Source: Dugong dugon
Lineage: Eukaryota; Chordata; Mammalia; Sirenia; Dugongidae
DNA length: 64,000 bases
NCBI GenBank assembly: GCA_030035585.1
Contig: CM057474.1
Span: 6,246,001 to 6,310,000 of the forward strand
Reading direction: 5' to 3'
The number at the start of each line of letters is the position of its first letter. Position 1 is the first letter of the stretch. A model generated the notes under the pieces. That model was not told the origin of the DNA and made no database searches. It saw nothing but the letters and a program-made list of their open reading frames with translations. This document shows positions 1 to 11,085 of this stretch, piece by piece. Both the position numbers and the translations under genes were made by a program.

Positions 1-394
1 TATCTTAGCAAAGTCTCAACTCACTAGCACACTGAGCTATGCAGTGCATATAATCTAAATCAAAGCACAATTGCAAAAATGTCAAACTTGATGAAAAAGA
101 GAAAATCACTGCAAAGGAGAATTCACCACGGTAACTCTTTGCAGTTCCCAACTCAGAGGCCCAGTAGCCTCATCAAAGATACAAGAGATGGAAAAGGCCC
201 AAGGCCCATTAGGTCATCAAAACTATCCCCTCACCAAAGAAAGAAAATGAATTCAAGCAACCCTATCTCCTGGCTTCAAACCAAATTCAGGATAGAAAGA
301 CCCTGCTGCTGCTCTGATACATTATTTCATGACACTGGATGTCATTTATACAAAAAACTGAAATGAATTGTCTGCCACTAGCATTCTAGCGTCA

Positions 395-535
395 TAGAAT
401 AGACTTTGAGAGCTGGAAGGTACCTGAGCCCAGCCTCTTCATTTTGTACCAGAGTACCCTGAGGGCCCAAGAGGTTAAACGACTAGCTCAAATCCACAAA
501 GTCACTCACAGCTGGACTAGTACTAAAACCAAAGT
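395..535 (+). repeat. MIR-like ancient SINE fragment
   Basis: The stretch runs from 'gagctggaaggtacctgag' through 'gaggcccaagaggttaaa'-like text to a 'cacagctggactagta' segment. This is the order seen in the conserved part of MIR-superfamily SINEs. It is diverged and has no visible target duplication, as expected for an insertion predating placental radiation. It has no coding content. The subfamily cannot be told by eye. Confidence 0.55.
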
Positions 536-1812
536 TTCCAGAAATAACTAAACTGGTATTTCTAGCAAATAATCCTTTAAAAAAAATCTTGGTAACAATG
601 TATTTTGTGCATTATTTATAATAGATTTAGAATTTGAGTTATATCTTTCAATGGTCCAATTTTTAAAATTCTAACTTTGAAGTGGTCATATCTAGGTTTT
701 TACTTTGGAAACACCAATTCGCACAGTTGATATTGACTCCAATACTAGACTTTCAGTTACACACCAATTCCCTGTTCTCTGTGAAGCCCTGAGCAATCTG
801 CAAAGCTGTAATATCTTGATTGGTTAACTATACGTGTGATGGCAATAAGTTTAAAAATTTGTCCACACATTATTCCCCCATTCCGCAAAAGAAGTCGATG
901 CAACAATTTTATTGGGACAGATTTTAATTTTTAGTTAGTGGAGAAATGGGAAAGTAGATGACCTGGGAAGAGAATTGGCATTTACTAAGAATTTGTGTGC
1001 CAGCCTTGCTTCTGGATGAAATACAGCTTCAGGTCCCTGCAGTGTCCAGCCAGGTATCAGGATGGAGGTCGGCTGAGAGCTAGAAGAAACCAATCACGTT
1101 TCCCAGTAGGGAGCAGCTGCTACTCAGCCCTAAAGGAGAGGTGGCTTCTGGTAATCCAGGCCAGTATTGCCAGACCTTACTGTATTTTGTTGTTTTTTTT
1201 AGGCTGAAATTTCTAATTTTTGTGAGAAATCTCCTGAGTTTTAAAACACTGTTTAGGTTAAATAAAGCAATTCTAGAACCCGTGCCATCTTGTTGTAGAT
1301 ACTTTATATATTATATTGCACCATTCTCAAAGCAATACTAAAAGATTTTATAAAAGTTGAAAAAACTCATCCTCCAAGAGTTTAGGTAATCTGCCCATGA
1401 TTTCATCCAGTTAATGAAAGGAACAGGAAAAAGAATCTAAGGATCCTTCATACCAATTTCTGTACCACACTGCATCCTACACATGCCCTAACACTCAGTA
1501 ATTGATTCACACTTTTAATGTCTTATTTCTTCACAATTTAATTATTTCTTCCATTTTTATCTAGATTTTCTTTTCAGCATAAATTTGTTAATGTTTTCAA
1601 GACTAGAGCTAGATATTTTCGTTAATACCTTTGAATTTTTTTCTAGAATTTAAAAAACCCACGACATGAGTATGGATTCGGGGTTAGATTCATGTTATTT
1701 TGAACAATATTACTCAGTTGATATGAAATCTTTGTTTTCAGTATTTTAGAATTTACCAATTTCTTAGTAATGAGGGAACATCTGACGTTTTGGGGTGTAT
1801 CAGTCTAATACT
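536..1812. other. Unassigned non-coding stretch
   Basis: This is AT-rich DNA with no repeat I can name, no splice-bounded open frame and no RNA gene. The short open frames near 995-1340 have no recognisable domain and no supporting context. The piece at 995-1180 is richer in G and C than its surroundings, but I see nothing specific in it. Confidence 0.4.
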
Positions 1813-1814
1813 AA

Positions 1815-2020
1815 GGAGCCCTTGTGGTACAATGGTTAGGTGCTTGGCTGCTAACCAGAAGGTCAGTGATTTGAACCTGACCCATCGGCTGCTCTGCAGG
1901 AGAAAAGACCTGGCGATCTACTCTCGTAAAGATTGACAGCCTAGGAAACCCTATGGGACAGTTCTACTCTGTCATACAGGGTGGCTATGTGTCAGAATCT
2001 ACGTGTGGGGCACACAACAA
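1815..2020 (+). repeat. AfroSINE, long type
   Basis: It starts with the SINE head 'ggagcccttgtggtac' and the tRNA-like part 'ttggctgctaacc...ttgaacc'. The long-type middle follows ('gagaaaagacctggcg', 'gtaaagattgacagcc'), then 'aaaccctatgggacagttct' and the 'gtcagaatc' tail. The sequence ends in an A/C-rich 'cacacaacaacag' tail like that of RTE. It lies directly before a MER5A copy. Confidence 0.85.
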
Positions 2021-2028
2021 CAGACTGA

Positions 2029-2220
2029 CAGTTCTCACACTAATTGTATATCAGAATCACCGGCAGTACTTTTTAAACCACAGATTGCTGGGCCCCACCC
2101 CCTCAAAGCTTTTGCTTCAGTAGGTCCTGGGTGGGGCCTAATAATTTGCATACCGAACGAGTATCTAGTTAATGATGATGCTGGGGGGCTGGGGACCACG
2201 CTTTGAAAACCACACTTTAG
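2029..2220 (+). mobile_element. MER5A, hAT-Charlie non-autonomous DNA transposon
   Basis: The copy begins 'cagttctcacac...atcagaatcacc', has the diagnostic core 'cagtaggtcctgggtggggc', and ends 'ggggaccacgctttgaaaac'. This is the full-length order of the roughly 190-bp MER5A element. MER5A encodes no protein. Open frames overlapping it on either strand are shadows. Confidence 0.8.
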
Positions 2221-2389
2221 AAGACTGGCAAGTTTCAACAAGTAAAAGTTGTAGATACATTCAGAATCTTCTTGAAATGTTGATTAGCTACAAAGAAGAG
2301 CATGATGGAAGTTACTGGCTCAGGAAATACCTTTGTCAGCGTCAGTGTTCAAGATGAGCGATTTTTGAGACATATTAATAATAACTAAC

Positions 2390-2850
2390 CTTTCTGTATT
2401 GCTTACAGTGGGCCAGACTCTGCTCCAGGTTCCTGATATACTCATTTAATCTTCATAACAATTCTATTTTTATCATTCGCATTTTACAGAAAAGGAAATT
2501 GAGGCACAGAGAGGTAAAGTAATTTACCCTAGTTATGCAGACTAGTAAGTGTGGATGTTGGAATTTAAGCCCAGGTTGTACAGCTCCAAGGTGGTGCAGT
2601 GGTTAAGCACTTGGCTGCTAACCAAAAAGTTTGGCAGTTCTAACCCATCAGCTGCTGCTCAGGAGAAAGATGTGGCAGTCTGCTTCTGTAAACATTTACA
2701 GCTTTGGAAACCCTATGAGGCAGTTTTACTCTGTCCTATAGGGTCCCTGTGAGTCAGAATCTACTTGATGGCAGTGGGTTGGTTTGGTTTTGGTGTATGG
2801 CTCCCGAGTTCATGCCCTTAACCACTGCACTACTTACCTCTCAGGATAGT
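2390..2850 (+). repeat. MIR SINE, split by an AfroSINE
   Basis: The left part (2390-2576) has 'ctcatttaatcttcataaca', 'cattttacagaaaaggaaat' and 'gaggcacagagaggtaaagt', the standard MIR core. After the AfroSINE, the MIR 3' part resumes at about 2805 with 'cccttaaccactgcactact'. The two halves join as one MIR once the inserted SINE and one copy of its target duplication are removed. Confidence 0.8.
2588..2793 (+). repeat. AfroSINE, long type, inside a MIR
   Basis: This is a long-type copy: 'ggtggtgcagtggttaagca', 'cttggctgctaacc', 'gagaaagatgtggcagtctg', 'aaaccctatgaggcag', and a tail 'gtcagaatctacttgatggc' with 'ggtttggttttgg'. The flanks form an imperfect 11-bp target duplication: tgtacagctcc at 2577-2587 and tgtatggctcc at 2794-2804 (9 of 11 match). 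The host sequence is MIR. Confidence 0.85.
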
Positions 2851-3268
2851 GACTGCTTTCCGCCATTCATCTCAATTCATTACGTGGGCGCAAACCCATT
2901 TAAGCTGAAGCATAGTATGAATTAATATTTCAGATATGTCTTTATTAGGCAGTCTGTTATTTAGCACATTTACTCAGATCAGAGGTGTTGTATAAATCTG
3001 ATAATAAATGTTAAAAACCAATTGAGTACAAATGAATATACCCAGTTCCCATTTCGTCACTGAGTTGCATTTGTGACTGGCAAATGAATACGGTTTATGT
3101 TCCAATCAGCACAACTACAGAAGAGTTTATCTTTTCAAAAAGCATGTTTTGAAAATAGAGCCCACCATCACATCAATGTTCCCTATGGTAAGGGTCCTTA
3201 ACCACCAGTTTATAATATTGCTGCCTCCTTCTCTTAGCTGAAATTTTTAAAGAACATATATACATGTA

Positions 3269-3299
<31 letters not shown>

Positions 3300-5410
3300 G
3301 TATATAGATCGATGGTCTGTTGTTTCTCTTTGTCTCATTTTATTATATCTTTCTTAAACCTTTTTTTCTTCCCATAAATGTTACTGGAACACTATGTTTG
3401 CACAAGAATCAGACAAAAAATATTGCCTCGGTCTATTAGTCTATTTATTCTGTCACATGATTGTTTTAGTGTTGTTTGAAGCACTATTTTGGAGCCAGAC
3501 ATAATCACATTATACAGTTCCTCACCTTATTAACTTACAGAGGACTGTTCCTATTAGACAATTGATCCTGGGCAGAAGAAGCCATTAAGAACAGTACTAA
3601 TTAGCTGGAGAGAGGAGACAGTATTGCAGACTGCCTCACTTCCTTTTATGCTTAGGGAAGTTGATGTTCCAGACAAATAATAATTGATATGTAGTCTGCC
3701 TTAATTGTGGTTGTTAACAGCCAGTATTATAATGACAGGCTGACAATTTCTGTCTAGCCTATTGTATGTTTATTTCAGAATCCAAGTACCACTGGGTAAT
3801 CTTTTTGGTTAACCTGAACTTCATAGAATGCATTTTATAATGTCCCTGAAATCAAAACTCAGCGGCTAAAGCCAGCTTGTGAGTTATTTGGTGTATGTCT
3901 CCAGGTGTCAGATGTTTATCCTGGAAGAGCATAGCACCCAAAACTATGTAGATTTATGGCATGGTATGTTTGCTTGAGAAACAGCTGGGATGGAGAAGGT
4001 CCAACACACTCATTCTCTCATTAACTCACACACTCACTCACTCTTGATTTACAAGCAGAAACTTTAGGTATAGACTTTAATTTAGCTCTGTCAGTTGTAG
4101 TACAATGCTGGATGAAGCCATATAACAGCAAAGTAAAAGTTCTTTGATGTTTTTTCACACATGATCCTAACAAACATTACATCATATCTATATGTGAATT
4201 GAAACTTGACGAGTTTGGAATATATTTAGTACATATCTGTGAAGTCTCAATGTTTCTATCAGCTTTAACAAATTGGCTGTTCCCATCGAGACCTGGGTCT
4301 TCTATTAACAGGTACAGCACTAAGTTAATTGTCTCAAGACAAATATGGAAAGTTGTTCCTTAGCACAGAACTGTTAACAGAAGCATAACAAAGCCAGCAC
4401 CAGCTTTCTCCTCCTAAGTGAGTGTTTTCCAAAAAAAAATCTCTTTCCTTATCCTTTCCACAGAAGGCACACATAGAGAACGGTGCTATGTGTATGTCAC
4501 AGTGGGGTAAAATAAGAGAATGCTCAGGATAAGGGTGACTTGCCTAGCCGTTCTGGCCCTGTTTGTGACCACAAGAGCCGAGGGGATTAGCATCTTGGGA
4601 TCTTAGCCCCTTTGCAGCCTTTCTTGCTGTAGCATACTGGTTGGGAATCTCTGAGGTAAAGTGTGTTCTGGAAATAAGTGGCACTGACTTGATCACAAAA
4701 TACCCCACCCAAACCAAATAAACAGCACACACACACACATTTCCCCTCCAAGCCATTAGGATCCAGGTAGATAACCCTGCTGTAAATTTTCCTGGATTAT
4801 TCCTCCTCTCCCTTAGCCTATCAGATGACTTCCCTTCTGAAGAGTAAGGTGTTTTCTCGTTTGTTTTGTTTTGTTTTTCATGGCTACTTCGTCAAGTCTT
4901 GCTTCTGACTTGCTAATGACTGTTGTTGCAACCTTTGTGGGCTTTTCGTGGTCTCTTGGCTTCCCAGAGAAAACAGCTCCTTGAAGGAGCCTCCTTCTTT
5001 CTCTGTTCTGCCATACATTTTCGCCACTACTGCAGAGACATTCTGTCTCCAAAACCAACGTGCCTTGGCTTTTGCATCTTTCCAAATCCGTGCCTTTTAC
5101 AAGCAATTGGAGAGGGCCCCTTTAAAAAGTTTTTAATAATTTGTCTGACTAAAGCCAGACGTGTGTGTGTGTGTGTGTGTGTGTGTCTGTGGAGGGGTGG
5201 TTGGTGGGTGATAATATAAAACTCAACATGGTATGTTATGATCGTTCTACCAACACCAGCAGGTACATAAAAATTATTTTCTTTTTTATCATTTGATGTA
5301 TGTTGATATGCTTTAATAAATTTTTTATTTAAGAAACAGTTCGAGAGTTACATAAAAAATGAGAAGATAGTGCAGCAAAGTCCCATGTACCCAACACCAA
5401 GTTTTCCCTG
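2851..5410. other. Unassigned non-coding stretch with dinucleotide repeats
   Basis: Mostly unique-looking DNA. It holds a (TG/TA)n run at 3264-3303, a short (CA)n at 4726-4739 and a (GT)n run at 5161-5187. Open frames on both strands at 4813-5219 overlap each other and show no domain I recognise. The minus-strand reading ends in an aacaaaac-type run that could suggest a retrocopy, but I cannot name a parent gene. Confidence 0.4.
5161..5187. repeat. (GT)n microsatellite
   Basis: This is an uninterrupted run of about 13 GT units. It encodes only low-complexity Cys-Val in a spurious plus-strand frame. Confidence 0.95.
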
Positions 5411-5427
5411 CTATTACTATCTACATT

Positions 5428-5589
5428 AAAACCCATTGCCATAGAGTCGATTCCGACTCATAGTGACCCTATCTATAGGACGGAGTAGAACTGCCCCAGA
5501 GGGTTTCCAAGGAAAGGCTGGTGGATTCGAATTACCTACCTTTCGGTTAGCAGCCATAGCTCTTAACCACTGTACCGCCAGGACTCCTA
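5428..5589 (-). repeat. AfroSINE, short type
   Basis: Reverse-oriented copy. It opens with the tail complement 'cattgccatagagtcgattc', continues with 'gaactgccccagagggtttc', and ends at the tRNA-like head 'ggttagcagc...accgccaggactcct'. It lacks the middle block ending in 'gtaaagatt' that long-type copies have. Near-matching flanks (atctacatt at 5419-5427, atcttacatt at 5591-5600) suggest a target duplication with one indel. Confidence 0.85.
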
Positions 5590-5811
5590 TATCTTACATT
5601 ATTGTGGTATATTTGTTACAATTAATCAAAATGGATACATTATTATTAAATACGTACATACTTCGTTCAGATTTCCTCGGTTTTTCCCTAGTGGCTTTTT
5701 ACTGTTTCCGGTTCCGGTGAATGATACCATGTTGCATTTAGCTGTCATTTCTCCTTTGACTCCTTTTGACTGACATTTTCTCAGACTTCCCTTATTCTTG
5801 ATGACCTTGAC

Positions 5812-5985
5812 TGGAAACCCTGGTGGCACAGTGGTTAAGAGCTACAGCTGCTAACCAAAAGGTCGGTGGTTTGAATCCATACCAGGAGCCCCTTGGAAAC
5901 TCTATGGGGCAGTTCTACTCTGTGCTATAGGGTTGCGCTGAGTCGGCATCGACTCAACAGCAACGAGTTTGGTTTTTTTGGTTTA
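5812..5985 (+). repeat. AfroSINE, short type
   Basis: Nearly complete copy: head 'aaaccctggtggcacagtgg', tRNA-like 'ctgctaaccaaaaggtcggt', then directly 'ccccttggaaactctatggg' without the long-type middle. The tail is 'gtcggcatcgactcaacagc' followed by 'gagtttggtttttttggttt'. It is one of the least diverged SINE copies in the window. Confidence 0.9.
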
Positions 5986-5989
5986 GTCA

Positions 5990-6770
5990 GGTACTTTGTG
6001 GACTATTCTTTAATTGAGATCTGTCTGATATTTTCTCATGATGAGCCTGAGGTTATCAAGTTTACCTCAGGGCTAAAGTCCCATTTTTATCATAGCATAT
6101 CATATGAAAGGTACATTCTATCAACATGATTTATCCCTGTTGATGTTGACCTTGAGCACCTGGCTGAGGTATTTTGGTCAGTTTTCTCCACTGTAAAGTT
6201 ACTCTTTTTCCCTCTTTCCATATGGTCCTCTTTGGAAGGAAGTTGCTATGTGCAGCTCATTGAAAAGGAGAGGGCAGTTATCCTCCCCCTCTCCAAGATT
6301 AGAGTGTCTATGTAAATTATCTGGAGCTCCTCTGCAGGAGAGATTTATTTATTTATTATTTATTTAGTTATCCAATCATTCATTTATGCCGATGTGGACT
6401 TATGGATACTTATTTATACTTTGAGGTATAATTCAATACTACTTTATTTATTTTGTTGCTCAAATTGTTCCAGCTTTGGCCACTGGAGCTCTTTTTCAGA
6501 GGCTTTTCTGTCCCTTTGACATACCTCTGCATTGTGATATATATGTATTTTTTCAGTCAACTTTCTTACTTTTTGGAAATATAAGATGATGCATGGTCAT
6601 CTTGGTTATTGCCTACATAAGTGTTAGACTGTACCATTTCTCTATGAAGCCCTGATTCCTTTTATTGGAGAATGGTGTTAAAAATCAACACCTGGGCACT
6701 AGGTGTTTTTGTTGCTACTGGGATGTTGTTTCTTTTAGACTCTCTTAACTGACAGAGCAAAGAAATACAT
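5990..6770. other. Unassigned non-coding stretch with (TTTA)n
   Basis: There is a short TTTA-type repeat at 6343-6366. The rest shows no coding potential or repeat I can name by eye. Confidence 0.35.
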
Positions 6771-6845
6771 GTGTGCATCGTAACCTCAGCTGCTAACTGA
6801 AAGGTTTGTGGTTCAAATCCACCAGAATCTGCTCCCATAAAGATT

Positions 6846-9464
6846 GTTATTGTTGTTGTTAGGTGCCATTGACTAAGTTCCGACTCATAGTGACGCTACA
6901 TACAACAGAATGAAACACTTCTCCATCCTGCACAATCCTCACAATTGTTGACATGCTTAAGCCCATTGTTTTTCAACCACTGTGTCAATCTGTCTCCTTG
7001 AGGGTCTTCCTCTTTTTCACTGACCCTGTACTTTACCAAGCATGATGTCCTTCTCCAGGGACTGGTCCCTCCTGATAACATGCCCAAAGTAAGTGAGGTG
7101 AAGTCTCTCCATCCTTGCTTCTAAGGAGCATCCTAGCTGTAATTCTTCCAAGACAGATTCATTCTTCTGGCAGTTCAATGTTCTTTGCCAACACCATAAT
7201 TCAAAGGTATCAATTCTTCTTCAGTCGTTCATATTCATTGACCAGTTTTTGCATGCGTATGAGGTGATTGAAAACACCATGGCTTGGGTCAGGTGCACCT
7301 TAGTCCTCAAAGTGACATCTTTGCTTTTTAACACTTTAAAAAGGTCTTTTACAACAGATTAGCCCAGTATTGTTTAATTTCTTGACTGTTACTTCCATGG
7401 GTGTTGATTATGGATCCAAGTAAAATGAAATCCTCGACAACTTCAATATTTTATTCGTTTATCATGATGTTGCTTATTGGTCCAGCTTCTTGGATTATTT
7501 GTTTAGCATACAGATTAAATAAGTATGGTGAAAGGATACAACCCTGACACACAGCTTTCCTGATTTTAAACCACTCAGTGTCCCCTTGTTTTGCTCCAAT
7601 GACTGCCTTTTGGTCTATGTACAGGCTCCTTATGAGCACAATTAAGTGTTCTGTGATTCCCATTCTTCACAGTGTTATTCATAATGTTAAGATCTACACG
7701 GTCAGATGCCTTTGCATATTCAATAAAACACATGTAAACATCTTTTTGGTATTCTCTACTTTCAGCCAAGATCCATCTGACATCAGCAATGATATCCCTC
7801 ATTCCAAGTCCTCTTCTGAATCCGGCTTGAATTTCTAGAAGTTCCCTGTTGATGTACCTCTACAACCACTTTTGAAGAAACTTCAGCAAAATTTTACTTT
7901 CATGTGGTATTAATGATATTCTTGGATAATTTCTGCATTCTGTTGGATCACCTTTTTGTGGAAGGGGCACAAATATGGCTCTCTTCCCATCGGTTGGCCA
8001 GGTAGCTGTTTTCCAAATTTCTTAGAATAGACAAAGGAGCGCTTCCAGTGTAGCATCCTTTTGTTGAAATATCTCAATTGGTATTCTGTCCATTCCTGGA
8101 GCCTTGTTTTTCTCCAATGCCTTCAGTGCAGCTCGGACTTCTTCCTTCAGTACCATTGGTTTTTGATCATGTGCTACCTCCCGAAATGGTTGAACGTTGA
8201 CCAATTCTTTTTGGTACAGTGACTCCGTGTATTCCTTCCGTCTTCTTTTAATGCTTCCTGCATCCTTCAATATTTTGTACGTAGCATCCTTCAATATTGC
8301 AACTCAAGGCTTGAATCTTTTCTTCAGTTCTTTCAGCTTGAGAAATGCTGAGCGCAGTCTTCCCTTTTGATTTTCTAACTCCAGGTTTTTGCACATTTCA
8401 TTATAATACTTTATTTTGTCTTCTGGACCCACCCTTTGAAATCTTCTATTCAGCTCTTTTACTTCATCATTACTTCTATTGACTTTAGCTACTCTACGTT
8501 CAAGAGCAAGTTTCAGAGTCTCTACTGACATCCATTTTGGTCTTTTGTGTCTTATCTTTTTATGACCTTTTCCTTTCTTCATTTACAATGACTTTGATGT
8601 CATCCCACAACTAGTGTAATCTTTGGTTCTTAGATTCAATACATCAAATCTGTTCTTGAGATGGTCTCTAAAATCAGGTTGGACATACTCAAGGTTGTAT
8701 TTTGGCTCTCGTGGCTGTGTTTCAATTTTCTTCAGCTTCAACTTGAACTTGCATATGAGCAATTGATAGTCTGTTCTGCACTTGGCCCCTGCCTTGTTCT
8801 GACTGATAATATTGATATTGTTGATTTAATCCCTGTGTTTTCCATCTGATGAGGTCCACGTGTATAGTCACTATTTATGTTGTTGAAAAAAGGTATTTGC
8901 AATGAATAAGTCGTTGGTCTTGAAAAATTCTATCATGCTATCTCCAGCGTCATTTCTATCACCAAGGCCATATTTTCCAACTGCTGGTCCTTCTTCTTTT
9001 CCCACTTTCACATTCCAATCACCAGTAATTATCAATGCATCTTGACTGCATGTTTGAGCAATTTCAAACTGCAGAAGTTGGTAAAAATTTTCAATTTCTT
9101 CATCTTTGGCATTAATGATTGGTGCATAAATTTGAATAACAGTAATATTAACTGGTCTTCCTTATAGGCATATAGATATTATCCTGTCAGTGACAACGCT
9201 GTACTTCAGGATAGATCTTGAAATGTCCTTTTTGACGATGAATGCAATGCCGTTCCTCTTCAATTGGTCATTCCTGGCATAGTAGACCATGTAATTGTCA
9301 TGTTAAAAATGGCCAATACCAGTCCATTTCAGCTCACTAATGCCTAGGATATCTTTATCCATCCCATTTCATTTTTGATAAATTCCAATTTTTCTAGATT
9401 CATACTTTACACATTCCATGTTCCAATTATTAATGTATATTTTCAGCTGTTTCTTCTCATCAGC
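6846..9464 (-). mobile_element. RTE-clade LINE, copy 1, inserted in an AfroSINE
   Basis: This is a minus-strand, 5'-truncated RTE (BovB-like) element of about 2.6 kb. Its 3' tail lies on the left ('gttattgttgttgttaggtg', the complement of a CAACAA-type end). The 5' part, with an endonuclease domain, lies on the right. Both ends are bounded by the same 7-bp target duplication, aaagatt (6839-6845 and 9465-9471), so the boundaries are well defined. Reading minus strand, the order is endonuclease (about 9450-8650), linker, then reverse transcriptase (about 8300-7440). The frame is broken into several pieces by stops and shifts, so the copy is dead. The name RTE1_LA seems likely but was not checked. 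Confidence 0.85.
7440..9464 (-). pseudogene. RTE polyprotein remnant (endonuclease plus reverse transcriptase)
   Basis: Broken minus-strand coding sequence. The endonuclease part around 9010-9060 decodes to 'DALIITGDWNVKVGKEE', which carries the GDWN motif of apurinic-type LINE endonucleases. Later frames are at 8304-8582 (basic linker), 8022-8294 ('KNKAPGMDRIPIEIFQ', the start of a reverse transcriptase), 7575-7802 ('IEYAKASDRVD', the motif A region) and 7451-7663 ('VCQGCILSPYLFNLYA', the motif B region). The segment that should carry YADD is missing: the frame goes directly from 'QIIQEAG' to 'PISNIMINE', whereas RTE copy 2 has 63 more codons there. The remnant is therefore without a catalytic core as well as frame-broken. 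Confidence 0.8.
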
Positions 9465-9556
9465 AAAGATTACAGCCTAGGAAACCTGTGGGGCAGTTGC
9501 ACTCTATCCTGTAGGGTTGCTATGAGTTAGAATCGATTTGAAGAAAATGGGTATGA

Positions 9557-9895
9557 TTTTTGTTTTTAAATAAATATTTCTGTATTTAACCATCTGTATT
9601 AAGCTAAATATGACTTCATACTGATGTCTCTATCACTCATTGAGTAGTACAATTTTTACATCCTCACCTGAGATCAAACTTTCCCGAAAGAGTTAATGAA
9701 CCCAAAGGGCAGAGCAAACTCTAGTTCTTAGCTCACACACCTGCACAATCAATTATTATTCTAGCTGCTAAACTCTTATGTCCTCCCTTTGTAGAAAGTT
9801 ATGTAACTTTCCATAAAAAATTCTTAATTTCTTTATTTTGGATTTCCAGGCTACCTTAATTAGCCTCTGTGATTTCCTCTATGCGTCTGTGTTTA
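9557..9895. other. Unassigned stretch between the RTE/SINE block and a MaLR fragment
   Basis: AT-rich and non-coding. No repeat family is recognisable to me here. Confidence 0.35.
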
Positions 9896-10562
9896 TTTAC
9901 GAATGAACTCCAGTGAGTTTGAGAGAGTTCGGGGCTGATCATGGAAAAAGATATGGCCATAAGATACTAGCATTACACAACAAGCTTTTTATTAAGTCTG
10001 ATGCACTGACAGCCTAACACAGGAAAAATGCACAGGAGAAGGGGCTCTTTTGAGGATACTTATTAAAGTATATGGGAGGTATTTTAGCAGTATGTAGATG
10101 ACTAATAGGGGAATTTGTCCAAACTTGGGACAACTGCCCACCCCTGCTGTTGATGGAATGTGTTTGTAGGGGTTGCCATTCCAGTGGGCCTGGAAGGTGG
10201 AGCTGAAGCCCAGGGCCAAGGGAATTCCACTCGGAGTCCACAGAGTGTGGCCAATACCTAGAAGCTTGAAGGCAGGGCCATGGTCTAAACAGTCTCAGAG
10301 AACAGAGGATTATTTCCAAGCCTTGAGGGCTAATGTAATATGCTGACTTGCTTGGTGCCTGTTTGTAATGGAAATGTTTAGCTTGTGCCAGTTCCACCAT
10401 TGTATTTTGGAAGCAGATAATTTGTATTCTAGGTTTCACAGATGAAGAGGAATTTTTGGATTTTGGACTTGGAGTTGATTTAAGACTTTTGCTATGATAT
10501 GATGGGGTGAATATGTTTTATATGTGACAAGGACGTGCATTTTGGGGGGCCAAAAGGTGGAA
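9896..10562 (+). mobile_element. MaLR/ERVL-type element, 3' internal fragment
   Basis: This stretch lies directly upstream of an LTR and ends in a purine-rich segment ('tttggggggccaaaaggtgg'), like the polypurine tract before a 3' LTR. The text just before it resembles MaLR internal sequence ('gtgacaaggacgtgcatt'). MaLR elements are non-autonomous and normally have no intact genes. The 141-codon minus-strand open frame at 10014-10439 is antisense to the element and shows no domain. The left edge is approximate and no 5' LTR was found. Confidence 0.5.
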
Positions 10563-10789
10563 TGTCATAGATTGAATTGTGTCCCCCCAAAATATGTGTC
10601 AGCTTGGTCAGGTCATGATTTCCAGTATTGTATGATTGCCCACCATTTTGTCATCTGATGTGATTATCCTATTTGTTGTAAATCTTACCTCTATGATGCT
10701 AATGAGGCAGCATTAGAGGAAGTTATGTTAATGAGGCTGGGCTCAACTTACAAGATAAGGTTGTGTCTTAAGCCAATCTTTTTTTGAGA

Positions 10790-10797
10790 TATAAAAG
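10790..10797 (+). promoter_or_regulatory. TATA-like box of the LTR
   Basis: The motif tataaaag lies about 230 bp into the LTR. The related LTR at 27214-27728 has the same 'gagatataaaag' context on the minus strand at about 27500. A shared position in two copies supports its being the element's core promoter. Present activity is unknown. Confidence 0.5.
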
Positions 10798-11014
10798 ACA
10801 GAATCGAGAAGAGAGACATTAGAACCTCATACCACCAAGAAGCAATGCCTGGAGCAGAGAGTGTCCTTTGGACCACAGGTTCGTGCACTGAGAAGCTCCT
10901 AATCCAGGGGAGGATTGATGGTAAAGACCATCCTCCAGAATCGACAGAGACAGAAAGCCTTACCCTGGAGCTGATGCCCTGAATTTGGACTTTAAGCCTC
11001 CTAGACTGTGAGTA

Positions 11015-11020
11015 AATAAA
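11015..11020 (+). terminator. LTR polyadenylation signal
   Basis: AATAAA lies about 65 bp before the LTR end, in 'gagtaaataaacttctg'. This is the usual place for the R-region polyadenylation signal in MaLR and ERVL LTRs. Confidence 0.5.
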
Positions 11021-11085
11021 CTTCTGTTTGTTGAAGCCATCTATTTGTGGTGTTTCTGTTATAGCAGCACTAGGTAACTAAGACA

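Larger units (their letters stand above)
6776..9556 (+). repeat. AfroSINE, long type, split by an RTE LINE
   Basis: The left half (6776-6845) reads 'ctcagctgctaactgaaagg' to 'tgctcccataaagatt'. The right half (9465-9556) resumes with 'aaagattacagcctaggaaa' and continues through 'ctatcctgtagggttgctat' to the tail. Together they make one SINE. The split lies at the 'gtaaagattacagcc' motif found in other long copies. The sequence between the halves is a minus-strand RTE element. Confidence 0.85.
10563..11085 (+). mobile_element. 3' LTR of a MaLR/ERVL-type element
   Basis: This 523-bp LTR begins 'tgtcatagattgaattgtgt' and ends 'taggtaactaagaca', the TG...CA ends expected. It contains a TATA-like box and a polyadenylation signal near its end. 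Two more copies of the family lie at 27214-27728 (minus) and 46165-46681 (plus). The start resembles the MLT1 class, while the interior ('ccagtattgtatgattgccc', 'gaagcaatgcctggagcaga') appears lineage-specific. On its right it abuts L1 copy A with no visible spacer. Confidence 0.75.

Noticed and set aside
4813-5219. Overlapping open frames on both strands, possible retrocopy
   Set aside because: The minus-strand text has a basic, retrocopy-like look, but no parent gene, target duplication or clear poly(A) tail could be identified.
10014-10439. 141-codon minus-strand open frame
   Set aside because: It lies antisense within MaLR internal sequence next to its 3' LTR and has no recognisable domain.
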